Shown in pieces: positions 1 to 7,512 of a stretch of DNA of 64,000 nucleotides (position 1 is the stretch's first letter; each line of letters begins with the position of its first letter). A program made the position numbers and the translations under genes. The notes below the pieces were generated by a model, which ran no database searches, was not told the DNA's origin, and saw only the letters and a list, made by a program, of their open reading frames with translations. Source of the DNA: Fictibacillus halophilus (GTDB lineage Bacteria; Bacillota; Bacilli; Bacillales; Fictibacillaceae); contig NZ_JAEACF010000001.1 of NCBI RefSeq assembly GCF_016401385.1, forward strand, positions 1,054,001 through 1,118,000. Direction: 5' to 3'.

Positions 1-155
1 GTATTCCGTGTGACGAAGTAATCGATGCTATGTATAAGATCGGTTTATCAATGCCATCTGCTCTCCGTGAAACTGCGCTTGGAGGGTTAGCAGCTACACC
101 AACAGGAAGAGAGCTTGAAGCAAAAATCTTCGGCATCCCACTGAACGAGAAGTAA
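1..155 (+). CDS. sdaAA: L-serine dehydratase, alpha subunit (C-terminal end, partial)
   Basis: The open frame entering the window ends at a TAA at 153-155 and encodes about 51 C-terminal residues, including IPCDEVIDAMYKIGLSMP and ALGGLAATPTG. These match the end of the iron-sulfur L-serine dehydratase alpha subunit, which deaminates serine to pyruvate and ammonia. In B. subtilis sdaAA lies directly upstream of recG, and the same order is seen here, with recG starting 2 bases after the stop. The start and the cluster cysteines lie outside the window. Confidence 0.85.
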   Translation, partial: IPCDEVIDAMYKIGLSMPSALRETALGGLAATPTGRELEAKIFGIPLNEK

Positions 156-157
156 AG

Positions 158-2194
158 ATGCTGAATCAATCTATAACAACTGTAAATGGCATTGGAGAGA
201 AAAAAGCTGAAGAGCTAACTAGCATGGGTATTCATTCAGTAGAAGATCTTTTAGAATATTTACCTTATCGATATGAAGATTACCAAAAGAAAGATCTCGC
301 AGAGATTGCACATGATGAAAAAGCAACGATTGAAGGGAAGGTTCATTCTGAACCTTCTCTGCGTTATTTTCCAAAGAAAAAATCGCGTCTAACATTTAGA
401 ATGTTGATCGGTAAATATTTGATTACGGCTACGATCTTCAATCGGCCTTTCTTAAAGAATCAGATTGCTTTAGGTCAGACGCTTACGGTAACAGGTAAAT
501 GGGATCGGAATAAAATGACGTTAACTGTCAGTGATGTTCACTTTGGTACATTCAGTGATGACCATAAAATTGAACCGGTCTATTCGGTCAAAGGCTCTCT
601 TTATGGAAAAACGATGCGTAAAATTATAGATTCAGCATTTCGGCAGTTTTCTGGACAGATCGAGGATCCTCTTCCCGAAGAGATTCGTGAATCCTATCGA
701 CTACCAGATCGAGAGTCAGCTCTTAAGATGATGCATTTCCCTGAAGATTTTAAAGCGTTAAAAGCTGGAAGAAGAAGACTGGCGTATGAAGAGTTGTTGT
801 ATTTTCAACTAAAGATGCAGATCTTTAGAAAATGGAACAGACAGCAATCTAAAGGAGCAGCTTTGCAGTTTGATCGAAACCAAGTAGACACGTTTATTCG
901 TTCTTTACCGTTTCAGTTAACGGAAGCGCAGCTGAGGGTAGTCGAAGAAATACTAAGAGATCTATCAGATTCTAGCCGAATGAACAGGCTGCTTCAAGGT
1001 GATGTTGGTTCTGGTAAAACAGTAGTTGCGGCTGTAGCTTTATATGCAGCAGTTACGGCTAACCGACAAGGAGCGTTGATGGTTCCAACAGAAATCCTTG
1101 CTGAACAGCATTTCCAATCGTTGAAAGAGCTTTTTGCTCCTTTCGGAATAACGGTAGCCCTTTTAACGTCTTCCGTTAAAGGGAAAAAGCGAAATGAAAC
1201 ATTGAACCTTTTACAGCAAGGTGAGATTCAGATCATGGTTGGTACACACGCGCTTATTCAAGAAGAAGTGAATTTTAATAGTCTCGGTCTGGTAATTACA
1301 GATGAGCAGCATCGGTTTGGTGTTAACCAAAGAAGGGTGTTAAGGGAAAAGGGGGAGAGTCCGGATGTTCTTTTTATGACGGCGACTCCTATCCCACGAA
1401 CACTTGCAATATCCGCGTTTGGAGACATGGATGTTTCAACAATTGATGTGATGCCAGCAGGAAGAAAACCAATCATCACTCATTGGGCTAAACACGGAAT
1501 GCTTGAACGTGTTCTTGATTTTATTAGAAAAGAAATCGAATCTGGCAGACAAGCTTATGTAATCTGTCCATTAATCGAAGAATCAGAAAAAATAGATGTG
1601 CAGAATGCTATAGACGTTCATGCTCAACTAAGTGCTTACTTCCATACCTACCAAGTAGGTCTCATGCACGGAAGACTGCATTCCACTGAAAAAGATGAAG
1701 TGATGAGAAAGTTTGCAGCGAATGTTTGTCAGATCCTTGTCTCTACGACGGTTGTAGAGGTCGGGGTGAATGTTCCAAACGCTACCATCATGGTCATATA
1801 TGACGCTGAAAGATTCGGACTTTCTCAACTTCATCAGTTAAGAGGACGAGTGGGTCGTGGCAGCGAACAATCCTATTGTGTCCTTATCGCAGATCCGAAA
1901 TCTGAGGAAGGTCAAGAACGGATGAGGATTATGACGGAAACAACAAATGGGTTTGAGCTTTCAGAAAAAGATCTTGAGCTTCGTGGGCCAGGTGATTTTT
2001 TCGGTAATAAGCAAAGCGGTGTTCCGAACTTTAAAGTAGCGGACCTCGTTCATGATTATCGAATTTTAGAAACGGCTAGAAACGATGCGGCTAGACTCGT
2101 TCAATCAGAAGAGTTCTGGAGAGATGAAACGTATCGATTGATCCGAGAAGTTTTAACAAGGCAAGGTGTGCTCGACAAAGAAAGACTAGATTAA
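158..2194 (+). CDS. recG: ATP-dependent DNA helicase RecG
   Basis: RecG remodels stalled replication forks and branch-migrates Holliday junctions. The 678-residue product is about the usual length. An N-terminal wedge/OB region occupies roughly residues 1-180. The helicase core has Walker A GDVGSGKT at residues 281-288 and the DEQH box at 382-385, followed by MTATPIPRT and the C-terminal helicase motifs (GRVGRG). The ATG lies 2 bases after the sdaAA stop, so the two genes are probably co-transcribed. No strong hairpin follows immediately; the fapR promoter begins within a few bases of the stop. Confidence 0.97.
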   Translation: MLNQSITTVNGIGEKKAEELTSMGIHSVEDLLEYLPYRYEDYQKKDLAEIAHDEKATIEGKVHSEPSLRYFPKKKSRLTFRMLIGKYLITATIFNRPFLKNQIALGQTLTVTGKWDRNKMTLTVSDVHFGTFSDDHKIEPVYSVKGSLYGKTMRKIIDSAFRQFSGQIEDPLPEEIRESYRLPDRESALKMMHFPEDFKALKAGRRRLAYEELLYFQLKMQIFRKWNRQQSKGAALQFDRNQVDTFIRSLPFQLTEAQLRVVEEILRDLSDSSRMNRLLQGDVGSGKTVVAAVALYAAVTANRQGALMVPTEILAEQHFQSLKELFAPFGITVALLTSSVKGKKRNETLNLLQQGEIQIMVGTHALIQEEVNFNSLGLVITDEQHRFGVNQRRVLREKGESPDVLFMTATPIPRTLAISAFGDMDVSTIDVMPAGRKPIITHWAKHGMLERVLDFIRKEIESGRQAYVICPLIEESEKIDVQNAIDVHAQLSAYFHTYQVGLMHGRLHSTEKDEVMRKFAANVCQILVSTTVVEVGVNVPNATIMVIYDAERFGLSQLHQLRGRVGRGSEQSYCVLIADPKSEEGQERMRIMTETTNGFELSEKDLELRGPGDFFGNKQSGVPNFKVADLVHDYRILETARNDAARLVQSEEFWRDETYRLIREVLTRQGVLDKERLD

Positions 2195-2196
2195 TC

Positions 2197-2225
2197 TTGA
2201 AAGAAGAGTATTGATACTATATACT
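2197..2225 (+). promoter_or_regulatory. Predicted SigA promoter of the fapR-plsX-fabDG operon
   Basis: TTGAAA at 2197-2202 and TATACT at 2220-2225 are separated by exactly 17 bases. Transcription should start near 2232, inside the FapR operator, about 130 bases upstream of fapR. The position matches the autoregulated fapR promoter of B. subtilis. Confidence 0.75.
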
Positions 2226-2229
2226 ACTA

Positions 2230-2246
2230 TTAGTACCAGCTCTTAA
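2230..2246 (+). promoter_or_regulatory. FapR operator (predicted)
   Basis: The 17-bp imperfect inverted repeat TTAGTACCAGCTCTTAA has the TTAGTACC half-site typical of FapR boxes and a degenerate opposite half. It begins 5 bases after the -10 box and covers the expected start site, so bound FapR would block transcription and malonyl-CoA would relieve it. The assignment rests on known FapR biology and on fapR being the first gene of the operon. Confidence 0.75.
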
Positions 2247-2264
2247 TAGCAGAAAGATAAATTG

Positions 2265-2296
2265 GCAGGTACGCTGTAATAGCGTAACCTGCTTTT
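2265..2296 (+). terminator. Hairpin with short T run in the fapR leader
   Basis: GCAGGTACGC at 2265-2274 pairs with GCGTAACCTGC at 2282-2292, with one bulged A, and TTTT follows. It lies downstream of the FapR promoter and about 70 bases before fapR. It could end read-through from sdaAA-recG, but because it sits inside the fapR leader it could also attenuate fapR transcripts. Confidence 0.5.
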
Positions 2297-2365
2297 CTAC
2301 GCACTGCATATTCACTCACTATCTTTCTCATATATGAGACCTTTGTATGGAAGAAGGAAGAAACT

Positions 2366-2938
2366 ATGAAAAAATCAAAAAAAGAGAGACAAGAGCTGTT
2401 AAAGGAAACGATTAAGTTAACCCCTTTTATAACAGATGAAGAATTGGCAGAAAAGTTCAGTGTTAGTGTTCAGACGATTAGGCTTGACCGTTTGGAACTT
2501 TCCATTCCAGAGCTAAGAGAAAGAATAAAGTCTGTTGCTGAAACAAAACTGGATGATGTAAAAGCGCTGCCGCTTGAAGAGGTCATCGGAGAAATCATTG
2601 ACCTTCAGTTAGATGAATCAGCTATTTCTATATTAGACATAAAAGAAGAACATGTTTTTTCTCGTAATAAAATCGCAAGAGGCCATCACGTATTTGCTCA
2701 GGCGAACTCGCTCGCGGTGGCGATTATTAATGATGAACTGGCTTTAACAGCAAAAGCGAATATTCGGTTTTCTCGTCCTGTTAGAGTAGGTGAGAGAGTG
2801 GTTGCAAAAGCAAAAGTAAAAGAAACGGGTCAAGAGCGAACCATTGTAGAAGTTATCAGTTATGTAGAGAATGAGCCTGTTTTTAAAGGTGAATTTACAA
2901 TGTATAGATCTGCACAAGATCCAAAGGAAGGAAGTTAA
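2366..2938 (+). CDS. fapR: Transcription factor FapR, malonyl-CoA-responsive repressor of lipid synthesis
   Basis: FapR represses fatty-acid and phospholipid genes and is released by malonyl-CoA. The 190 residues match the family length. A DeoR-type helix-turn-helix occupies residues 1-60 ([20 protein letters not shown]), and a hotdog-fold effector domain occupies about 70-185 ([17 protein letters not shown]). The ATG is preceded by AGAAGGAAG. It heads the plsX-fabD-fabG cluster, and its probable operator lies at 2230-2246, so autoregulation is likely. Confidence 0.96.
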   Translation: MKKSKKERQELLKETIKLTPFITDEELAEKFSVSVQTIRLDRLELSIPELRERIKSVAETKLDDVKALPLEEVIGEIIDLQLDESAISILDIKEEHVFSRNKIARGHHVFAQANSLAVAIINDELALTAKANIRFSRPVRVGERVVAKAKVKETGQERTIVEVISYVENEPVFKGEFTMYRSAQDPKEGS

Positions 2939-2944
2939 ATCAGC

Positions 2945-3943
2945 ATGAATATCGCAATAGATGCAATGGGTGGCGACAATGCACCAGAAGAGATCGTTAA
3001 AGGTGCAATGCTAGCTAAAGAGCAATATCCAGAGCTTTCAATTACGTTAGTTGGAGATCAGAATCAAATCGTGAAACATTTGCCTGAAAAGCACGCGTTT
3101 ACAATCATTCACACGGATGAAGTAATTGAAACATCAGAAGAACCAGTTCGAGCTGTTCGCCGTAAAAAGAATGCTTCGATGGTAATAGCGGCAAATGAAG
3201 TGAAATCAGGAAACGCTGATGCTTACATTTCTGCTGGAAATACGGGTGCTTTGATGGCGAGTGGGTTGTTTTATGTTGGCCGTATCAAAGGCATTGATCG
3301 TCCAGCCCTTGCTCCGACACTTCCAACTTTGAATGGAGACGGATTTTTGTTCTTAGATGTAGGTGCCAACATGGATGCAAAACCAGAGCACCTCTTGCAA
3401 TATGCATTGATGGGTTCTGTGTATTGGAAAGAAGTTAGAGGTGTTGCAAAGCCGCGAGTAGGATTGTTAAACGTTGGAACAGAAAGTGAAAAAGGGAACG
3501 CTCTAACGAAAGCTGCATTTCCTCTCTTACAAGAAGCAGATATCAATTTTGTTGGTAATGTGGAAGCGAGAGATCTTTTAATGGGAGCGGCCGACGTAGT
3601 GGTGTGTGATGGATTTGCTGGAAATTTAGTACTTAAATCTATTGAAGGTACTGCCATGGGCATGTTTTCGATGATCAAGGAACAGCTAACATCAAGTTTA
3701 ACTTCAAAGCTTGCAGCAGGTGTCTTAAAACCTAAATTAAGAGGCATTAAAGATAAATTGGATTATACAGAGTACGGTGGAGCTGGTTTGTTCGGACTAG
3801 CAGCACCTGTGATCAAAGCGCATGGTTCTTCAAATGCGAATGCAATGTTGAACGCAATCAAACAAACCAAAAGCATGATAGAGAAGAACGTGGTACCTAC
3901 GATCCAAAATCATGTACAATCCCAAGATAACAAGGAGGAGTAA
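2945..3943 (+). CDS. plsX: Phosphate acyltransferase PlsX
   Basis: PlsX converts acyl-ACP to acyl-phosphate, the first committed step of phosphatidic acid synthesis with PlsY and PlsC. The 332-residue product begins [16 protein letters not shown], the family signature, and later carries [10 protein letters not shown] and GTESEKGN. It follows fapR by 6 bases and precedes fabD by 3, so the genes are tightly coupled. A GGAAGG ribosome-binding site precedes the ATG. It would be a peripheral membrane protein, and no membrane segment is seen. Confidence 0.97.
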   Translation: MNIAIDAMGGDNAPEEIVKGAMLAKEQYPELSITLVGDQNQIVKHLPEKHAFTIIHTDEVIETSEEPVRAVRRKKNASMVIAANEVKSGNADAYISAGNTGALMASGLFYVGRIKGIDRPALAPTLPTLNGDGFLFLDVGANMDAKPEHLLQYALMGSVYWKEVRGVAKPRVGLLNVGTESEKGNALTKAAFPLLQEADINFVGNVEARDLLMGAADVVVCDGFAGNLVLKSIEGTAMGMFSMIKEQLTSSLTSKLAAGVLKPKLRGIKDKLDYTEYGGAGLFGLAAPVIKAHGSSNANAMLNAIKQTKSMIEKNVVPTIQNHVQSQDNKEE

Positions 3944-3946
3944 GAG

Positions 3947-4897
3947 ATGGGGAAAATCGCCTTTCTTTTTCCTGGACAAGGCTCTCAAGCAGTAGGAATG
4001 GGTAAAGAGCTAGTATCACAGGAAGCATCAGCAAAAGCTATCTTTGACAAAGCTGATGAAAAACTTGCTATGAAGCTTTCAGATATTATCTTTGAAGGAC
4101 CTGAAGATGTACTCAAAAGAACAGAAAATACACAGCCTGCATTATTAACGATGTCAACAGCTGTTCTTGAACTGTTAAAACAACGTGGAATTCAAGCCGA
4201 TTATGTGGCTGGTCATAGCCTTGGTGAATACTCTGCACTTGTAGCAGCAGGCAGTCTCTCTTTTGAAGACGCGGTTTACGCGGTTAGGAATCGAGGATTG
4301 CTCATGGAAGAAGCTGTTCCTGCAGGTGTTGGAACGATGGCAGCTGTGATTGGGTTTGATCAAGAACGATTAGAAACAATTACGAATGAAGCTTCTAGCG
4401 GTGAAGAGAGCGTTCAGATCGCTAATCTTAATTGTCCAGGACAGATTGTTATTTCCGGGACCGTTGGTGGAGTTGAGAAAGCCAGTGCCCTTGCCAAAGA
4501 AGAAGGAGCCAAAGTGATTCCTCTTCAGGTAAGCGGACCGTTTCATTCTTCCCTTATGAAACCAGCTGCAGATAAATTCAACGAAATTTTAGATCGAATT
4601 GTGATAAATGAAGCAAACACACCTGTAATTGCTAACGTAACGGCGAAAGCTATTACCGATCGTGATGATATTAAAGAAAAGTTGATCGAACAACTATACT
4701 CGCCAGTTCGTTGGGAAGAAACGGTTCGTGAGTTAATGGACCTAGGTGTTGATACGTTTGTTGAGATCGGACCAGGAAAAGTTCTCTCTGGGTTAGTTAA
4801 AAAGGTGAATCGAAGAGCTAACGTAATAGCTGTAAGTGATTTAGAGACGATTAACATGGCAGTTGAGAAACTAAAAGGAGAGTCTGTGGATGCTTAA
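3947..4897 (+). CDS. fabD: Malonyl-CoA:ACP transacylase
   Basis: FabD transfers malonyl groups from CoA to acyl carrier protein to feed fatty-acid elongation. The 316-residue product has the N-terminal FPGQGSQ motif, the nucleophile elbow GHSLGEY with the active-site serine at residue 91, and the catalytic histidine near residue 200 (PFHSSLM). AAGGAGGAG precedes the ATG. The last 8 bases overlap fabG, suggesting translational coupling. Confidence 0.97.
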   Translation: MGKIAFLFPGQGSQAVGMGKELVSQEASAKAIFDKADEKLAMKLSDIIFEGPEDVLKRTENTQPALLTMSTAVLELLKQRGIQADYVAGHSLGEYSALVAAGSLSFEDAVYAVRNRGLLMEEAVPAGVGTMAAVIGFDQERLETITNEASSGEESVQIANLNCPGQIVISGTVGGVEKASALAKEEGAKVIPLQVSGPFHSSLMKPAADKFNEILDRIVINEANTPVIANVTAKAITDRDDIKEKLIEQLYSPVRWEETVRELMDLGVDTFVEIGPGKVLSGLVKKVNRRANVIAVSDLETINMAVEKLKGESVDA

Positions 4898-5630
4898 TGA
4901 AAAATCAGTTTTAGTAACAGGTGCCTCTCGAGGAATCGGACGAGCGATCGCTTTGTATTTTGCAAAAAATGGCGCTAAAGTAGCGGTGAATTACTCTGGA
5001 AGTGAAGAGAAGGCTAATGAAGTCGTAAACGAAATAAAAGAAAACGGTGGAACTGCTTTTGCCATTAAAGCGGATATATCTTCATCAGAAGATGTTACGA
5101 ACATGGTAAAAACAGTTGTTGATGAATTTGGAAGTCTGGACGTTCTCGTAAATAACGCAGGAATCACTAGAGATAACCTATTGATGAGAATGAAAGAAGA
5201 AGACTGGGATGCGGTTATCAACACGAACCTTAAAGGAGTATTCCTGACTACAAAAGCTGTAACAAGACAGATGATGAAACAAAGAAAAGGGCGCATCATT
5301 AACATCGCTTCAATCGTTGGTGTATCTGGAAACGCAGGACAAGCAAACTATGTAGCTGCAAAAGCAGGAGTGATCGGCTTAACGAAAACAGCTGCAAAAG
5401 AACTTTCTTCTAGAGGAATTACCGTTAATGCAATTGCACCAGGTTTTATCGAGACAGATATGACTGGTAAACTAGAAGAAGGAATTAAATCGGAAATGCT
5501 TAGAGGCATTCCGCTTGCTCGCTTTGGGCAGCCTGAAGATATCGCATCAGCGGCAGCTTTCTTAGCGAGTGATGCGAGTTCTTATATCACTGGTCAAACA
5601 CTCCATGTCGACGGCGGAATGGTGATGTAG
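4890..5630 (+). CDS. fabG: 3-oxoacyl-[ACP] reductase FabG
   Basis: FabG is the NADPH-dependent ketoreductase of fatty-acid synthesis. The 246-residue short-chain dehydrogenase has TGASRGIG near residue 10, NNAG near 86, and the catalytic Ser141, Tyr154 and Lys158 (YVAAK). It ends in the family-typical HVDGGMVM. The start overlaps fabD by 8 bases behind AAAGGAGAG. A 262-bp gap with a repeat element separates it from acpP, which is usually directly downstream. Confidence 0.97.
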   Translation: MLNEKSVLVTGASRGIGRAIALYFAKNGAKVAVNYSGSEEKANEVVNEIKENGGTAFAIKADISSSEDVTNMVKTVVDEFGSLDVLVNNAGITRDNLLMRMKEEDWDAVINTNLKGVFLTTKAVTRQMMKQRKGRIINIASIVGVSGNAGQANYVAAKAGVIGLTKTAAKELSSRGITVNAIAPGFIETDMTGKLEEGIKSEMLRGIPLARFGQPEDIASAAAFLASDASSYITGQTLHVDGGMVM

Positions 5631-5681
5631 TAAAGATGGACTTTAAATGAGGCTGTTTTCCATAAGTTGAACTTGATAGTG

Positions 5682-5762
5682 GTTGATTTCTGTTTCAGGT
5701 ACTCGCTTTCCGGGTAGCTTGTGGTGAGCCACAAGAGTCTCCCACCTTACAATACAATCAAC
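5682..5762 (+). repeat. Intergenic inverted-repeat element, copy 1 (short form, 81 bp)
   Basis: The element starts GTTGATT and ends AATCAAC, with imperfect inverted ends containing CAGGTACTCGCTTTCC on the left and the GAGTCTCCCACCTTAC block on the right. It shares these blocks with the copies at 14717, 18468, 31956 and 62836. A GGCTGTTTT flank at 5651-5659 is also shared. It separates fabG from acpP and has no credible coding frame. Confidence 0.75.
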
Positions 5763-5892
5763 TTGTCAATGATGCCTTATTAAAAGCACATGAAAAGCAA
5801 CCATCATAAGAAAAGAACCTTTAATGACTATAAATCCCTCTAGTTTTTTAATGGGAAAACGAATATACTATTGAAAGGAGGTGACACACAAA

Positions 5893-6126
5893 ATGGCAGA
5901 TGTTTTAGATAGAGTTTCAAAGATTGTTGTGGACCGTTTAGGTGTTGATGCATCTGAGGTTAAGCCTGAAGCTTCCTTTAAAGAAGATCTTGGTGCTGAC
6001 TCTCTTGATGTAGTTGAACTAGTAATGGAACTTGAAGATGAGTTCGAACTAGAAATTTCTGATGAAGATGCTGAGAAAATTGCAACTGTTGGTGACGTTG
6101 TAAATTACATAAACAGCAAACAATAA
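5893..6126 (+). CDS. acpP: Acyl carrier protein
   Basis: ACP carries growing acyl chains on a phosphopantetheine arm. The acidic 77-residue product has the GADSLD motif with the modified serine at residue 37. The ATG at 5893 is the real start. A GTG in the same frame at 5881 lies inside the ribosome-binding site AAAGGAGGTGA and would not be used. It is followed by a terminator, so acpP may form its own short transcript despite belonging functionally with the fab genes upstream. Confidence 0.97.
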   Translation: MADVLDRVSKIVVDRLGVDASEVKPEASFKEDLGADSLDVVELVMELEDEFELEISDEDAEKIATVGDVVNYINSKQ

Positions 6127-6141
6127 GTGTAAGACGGATAA

Positions 6142-6178
6142 AGTCCCGTGCAAAACAGCGGGGCTTTCTTCCCTTTTT
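6142..6178 (+). terminator. Rho-independent terminator after acpP
   Basis: AGTCCCG pairs with CGGGGCT around a GCAAAACAG-like loop, followed by a broken T run (TTTCTTCCCTTTTT). Confidence 0.75.
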
Positions 6179-6236
6179 AACAGGAAAAAAAATTAATAGC
6201 AAAATAGCCCTTTTACGAGATTTTTGGAGGAAGTTT

Positions 6237-7022
6237 ATGAAAGGTTCAAAACAACATTCAACTCAAAAGAAAACGGTGAAAAATCGGTTTAAATCTGCTT
6301 CCAAAAAGGGCATGGATGACAAGGTGCGCATTCAAAAAGTAGCCCCGATACAAGAGCGTTTAAACATTAAGTTTCAAAATGAAAAATTGTTAGCTCAGGC
6401 ATTTACGCATTCATCATATGTGAATGAGCATCGAGGAAGAACGTTTGAGGATAATGAAAGACTTGAATTTCTAGGTGATGCCGTTCTTGAATTGACCATA
6501 TCTCAATATTTATACAGCAAGTTTGCAAATATGAGTGAAGGTGAGCTTACGAAACTTAGAGCAGCAATCGTATGTGAGCCTTCGTTAGTTCTCTTTGCAA
6601 ACGATCTACATTTTGGTGAGTTTGTTTTATTGGGAAAAGGTGAAGAGAATACTGGAGGAAGATCAAGACCAGCCCTTTTAGCAGATGTTTTTGAAGCATT
6701 TATCGGAGCGCTATATCTCGATCAAGGACTCGAAAAAGTAAAAGAGTTTTTAAATCAGTATGTGGTGCCACGAATAAACGAAGGTGCTTTTTCTCATGTG
6801 ATGGATTTTAAAAGTCAGTTACAAGAATATGTACAGCGTGAAGGATTAGGTCATATCGACTATCGAATCATTCAAGAAAAAGGACCGGCACACAATCGAG
6901 AGTTTGTGTCAGAGGTAAGATTGAATGAAGCTAGTTTCGGAATCGGTTATGGAAGATCAAAAAAAGAAGCTGAACAACATGCGGCACAAGAAGCGATAGA
7001 GAGAGTTTCTAAAAAGAGCTAA
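6237..7022 (+). CDS. rnc: Ribonuclease III
   Basis: RNase III cleaves double-stranded RNA in rRNA processing and mRNA turnover. The 261-residue product has a lysine-rich N-terminal tail (about 30 residues), the catalytic signature [12 protein letters not shown] near residues 75-86, a second acidic motif ([14 protein letters not shown]) and a C-terminal double-stranded-RNA-binding domain (about 185-260). The start follows TTGGAGGAAG. The tail is slightly longer than in B. subtilis. A two-way terminator follows, so rnc is not continuous with smc here. Confidence 0.97.
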   Translation: MKGSKQHSTQKKTVKNRFKSASKKGMDDKVRIQKVAPIQERLNIKFQNEKLLAQAFTHSSYVNEHRGRTFEDNERLEFLGDAVLELTISQYLYSKFANMSEGELTKLRAAIVCEPSLVLFANDLHFGEFVLLGKGEENTGGRSRPALLADVFEAFIGALYLDQGLEKVKEFLNQYVVPRINEGAFSHVMDFKSQLQEYVQREGLGHIDYRIIQEKGPAHNREFVSEVRLNEASFGIGYGRSKKEAEQHAAQEAIERVSKKS

Positions 7023-7027
7023 ACAAA

Positions 7028-7070
7028 AAACCCCCTTAACATTAGGCAATAAGCCGTGTGAGGGGGTTTC
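7028..7070. terminator. Bidirectional terminator between rnc and the DUF1128 gene
   Basis: AAACCCCCT at 7028-7036 pairs with AGGGGGTTT at 7061-7069. On the - strand the stem is followed by a long T run (complement of AACAAAAAA), and on the + strand by TTTCTGTT. It serves the two convergent genes that end on either side. Confidence 0.75.
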
Positions 7071-7072
7071 TG

Positions 7073-7297
7073 TTACTTTGTTTTAAGAGAGGCAAGTTCT
7101 TCAACGATGCCTTCCATGTCTCGAATGCTGAATGATGGCATCTTCATGACCATATCATAAAGTTCTTTAATGTCATCGTACTTTGACAGTTCATAGTCTT
7201 CCGGTTGAATGAGTCCGCTGTTAACAAGCTGAAGTTTCTTTTTTAATCCTTCAATCATAATTGATAAGTTCTCATGATTTTGAGTTGTCAAGTCCAT
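7073..7297 (-). CDS. DUF1128 family protein (YfkK-like)
   Basis: This 74-residue acidic cytoplasmic protein resembles the DUF1128 family, with B. subtilis YfkK as an example; its function is unknown. The shared pattern includes the N-terminal MDL, a helical KKKLQLVNSG segment and FSIRDMEGIVEELA near the end. The start chosen is the ATG at 7297, because AAAAAGGAG lies 7 bases upstream; an earlier in-frame ATG at 7318 falls before that site. It is the only convincing - strand gene in the window and interrupts the usual rnc-smc adjacency. Confidence 0.85.
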   Translation of the reverse strand: MDLTTQNHENLSIMIEGLKKKLQLVNSGLIQPEDYELSKYDDIKELYDMVMKMPSFSIRDMEGIVEELASLKTK

Positions 7298-7359
7298 GGT
7301 GGGCTCCTTTTTATCCACATATCTTCATGTGAGATTTTACTTAAGTTTAAACACATTTC

Positions 7360-7368
7360 ATTTTAGCA
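7360..7368 (-). promoter_or_regulatory. Possible extended -10 promoter of the DUF1128 gene
   Basis: On the - strand the sequence reads TGCTAAAAT, an extended -10 box (TGnTATAAT-like), 63 bases upstream of the chosen start. The -35 region is weak. It lies next to the divergent smc promoter. Confidence 0.45.
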
Positions 7369-7379
7369 CACTGTAATCT

Positions 7380-7408
7380 TTGTGACTATGTATGAGTGAA
7401 TCTATGAT
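7380..7408 (+). promoter_or_regulatory. Predicted SigA promoter of smc-ftsY
   Basis: TTGTGA (7380-7385) and TATGAT (7403-7408) are spaced by 17 bases. A small hairpin (CCCGTT/AACGGG, 7458-7477) lies in the roughly 100-base leader before smc. Confidence 0.6.
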
Positions 7409-7512
7409 AAAATAAAAAGGTTAAAGAATAAAATACATATTTAATTAAAATAGAGCGCCCGTTAACTTAAAAACGGGAAAGCATAATGTGAGAAGTAAAG
7501 GGGGATTTAATG

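Noticed and set aside
3271-3747. Long - strand reading frame of 158 codons inside plsX
   Set aside because: It lies fully opposite a conserved gene, has no recognisable domain and no ribosome-binding site; it reflects codon bias on the opposite strand.
5864-5869. TATACT as a possible acpP promoter
   Set aside because: Transcription would begin within the ribosome-binding site, leaving no usable leader, and the -35 region is poor.
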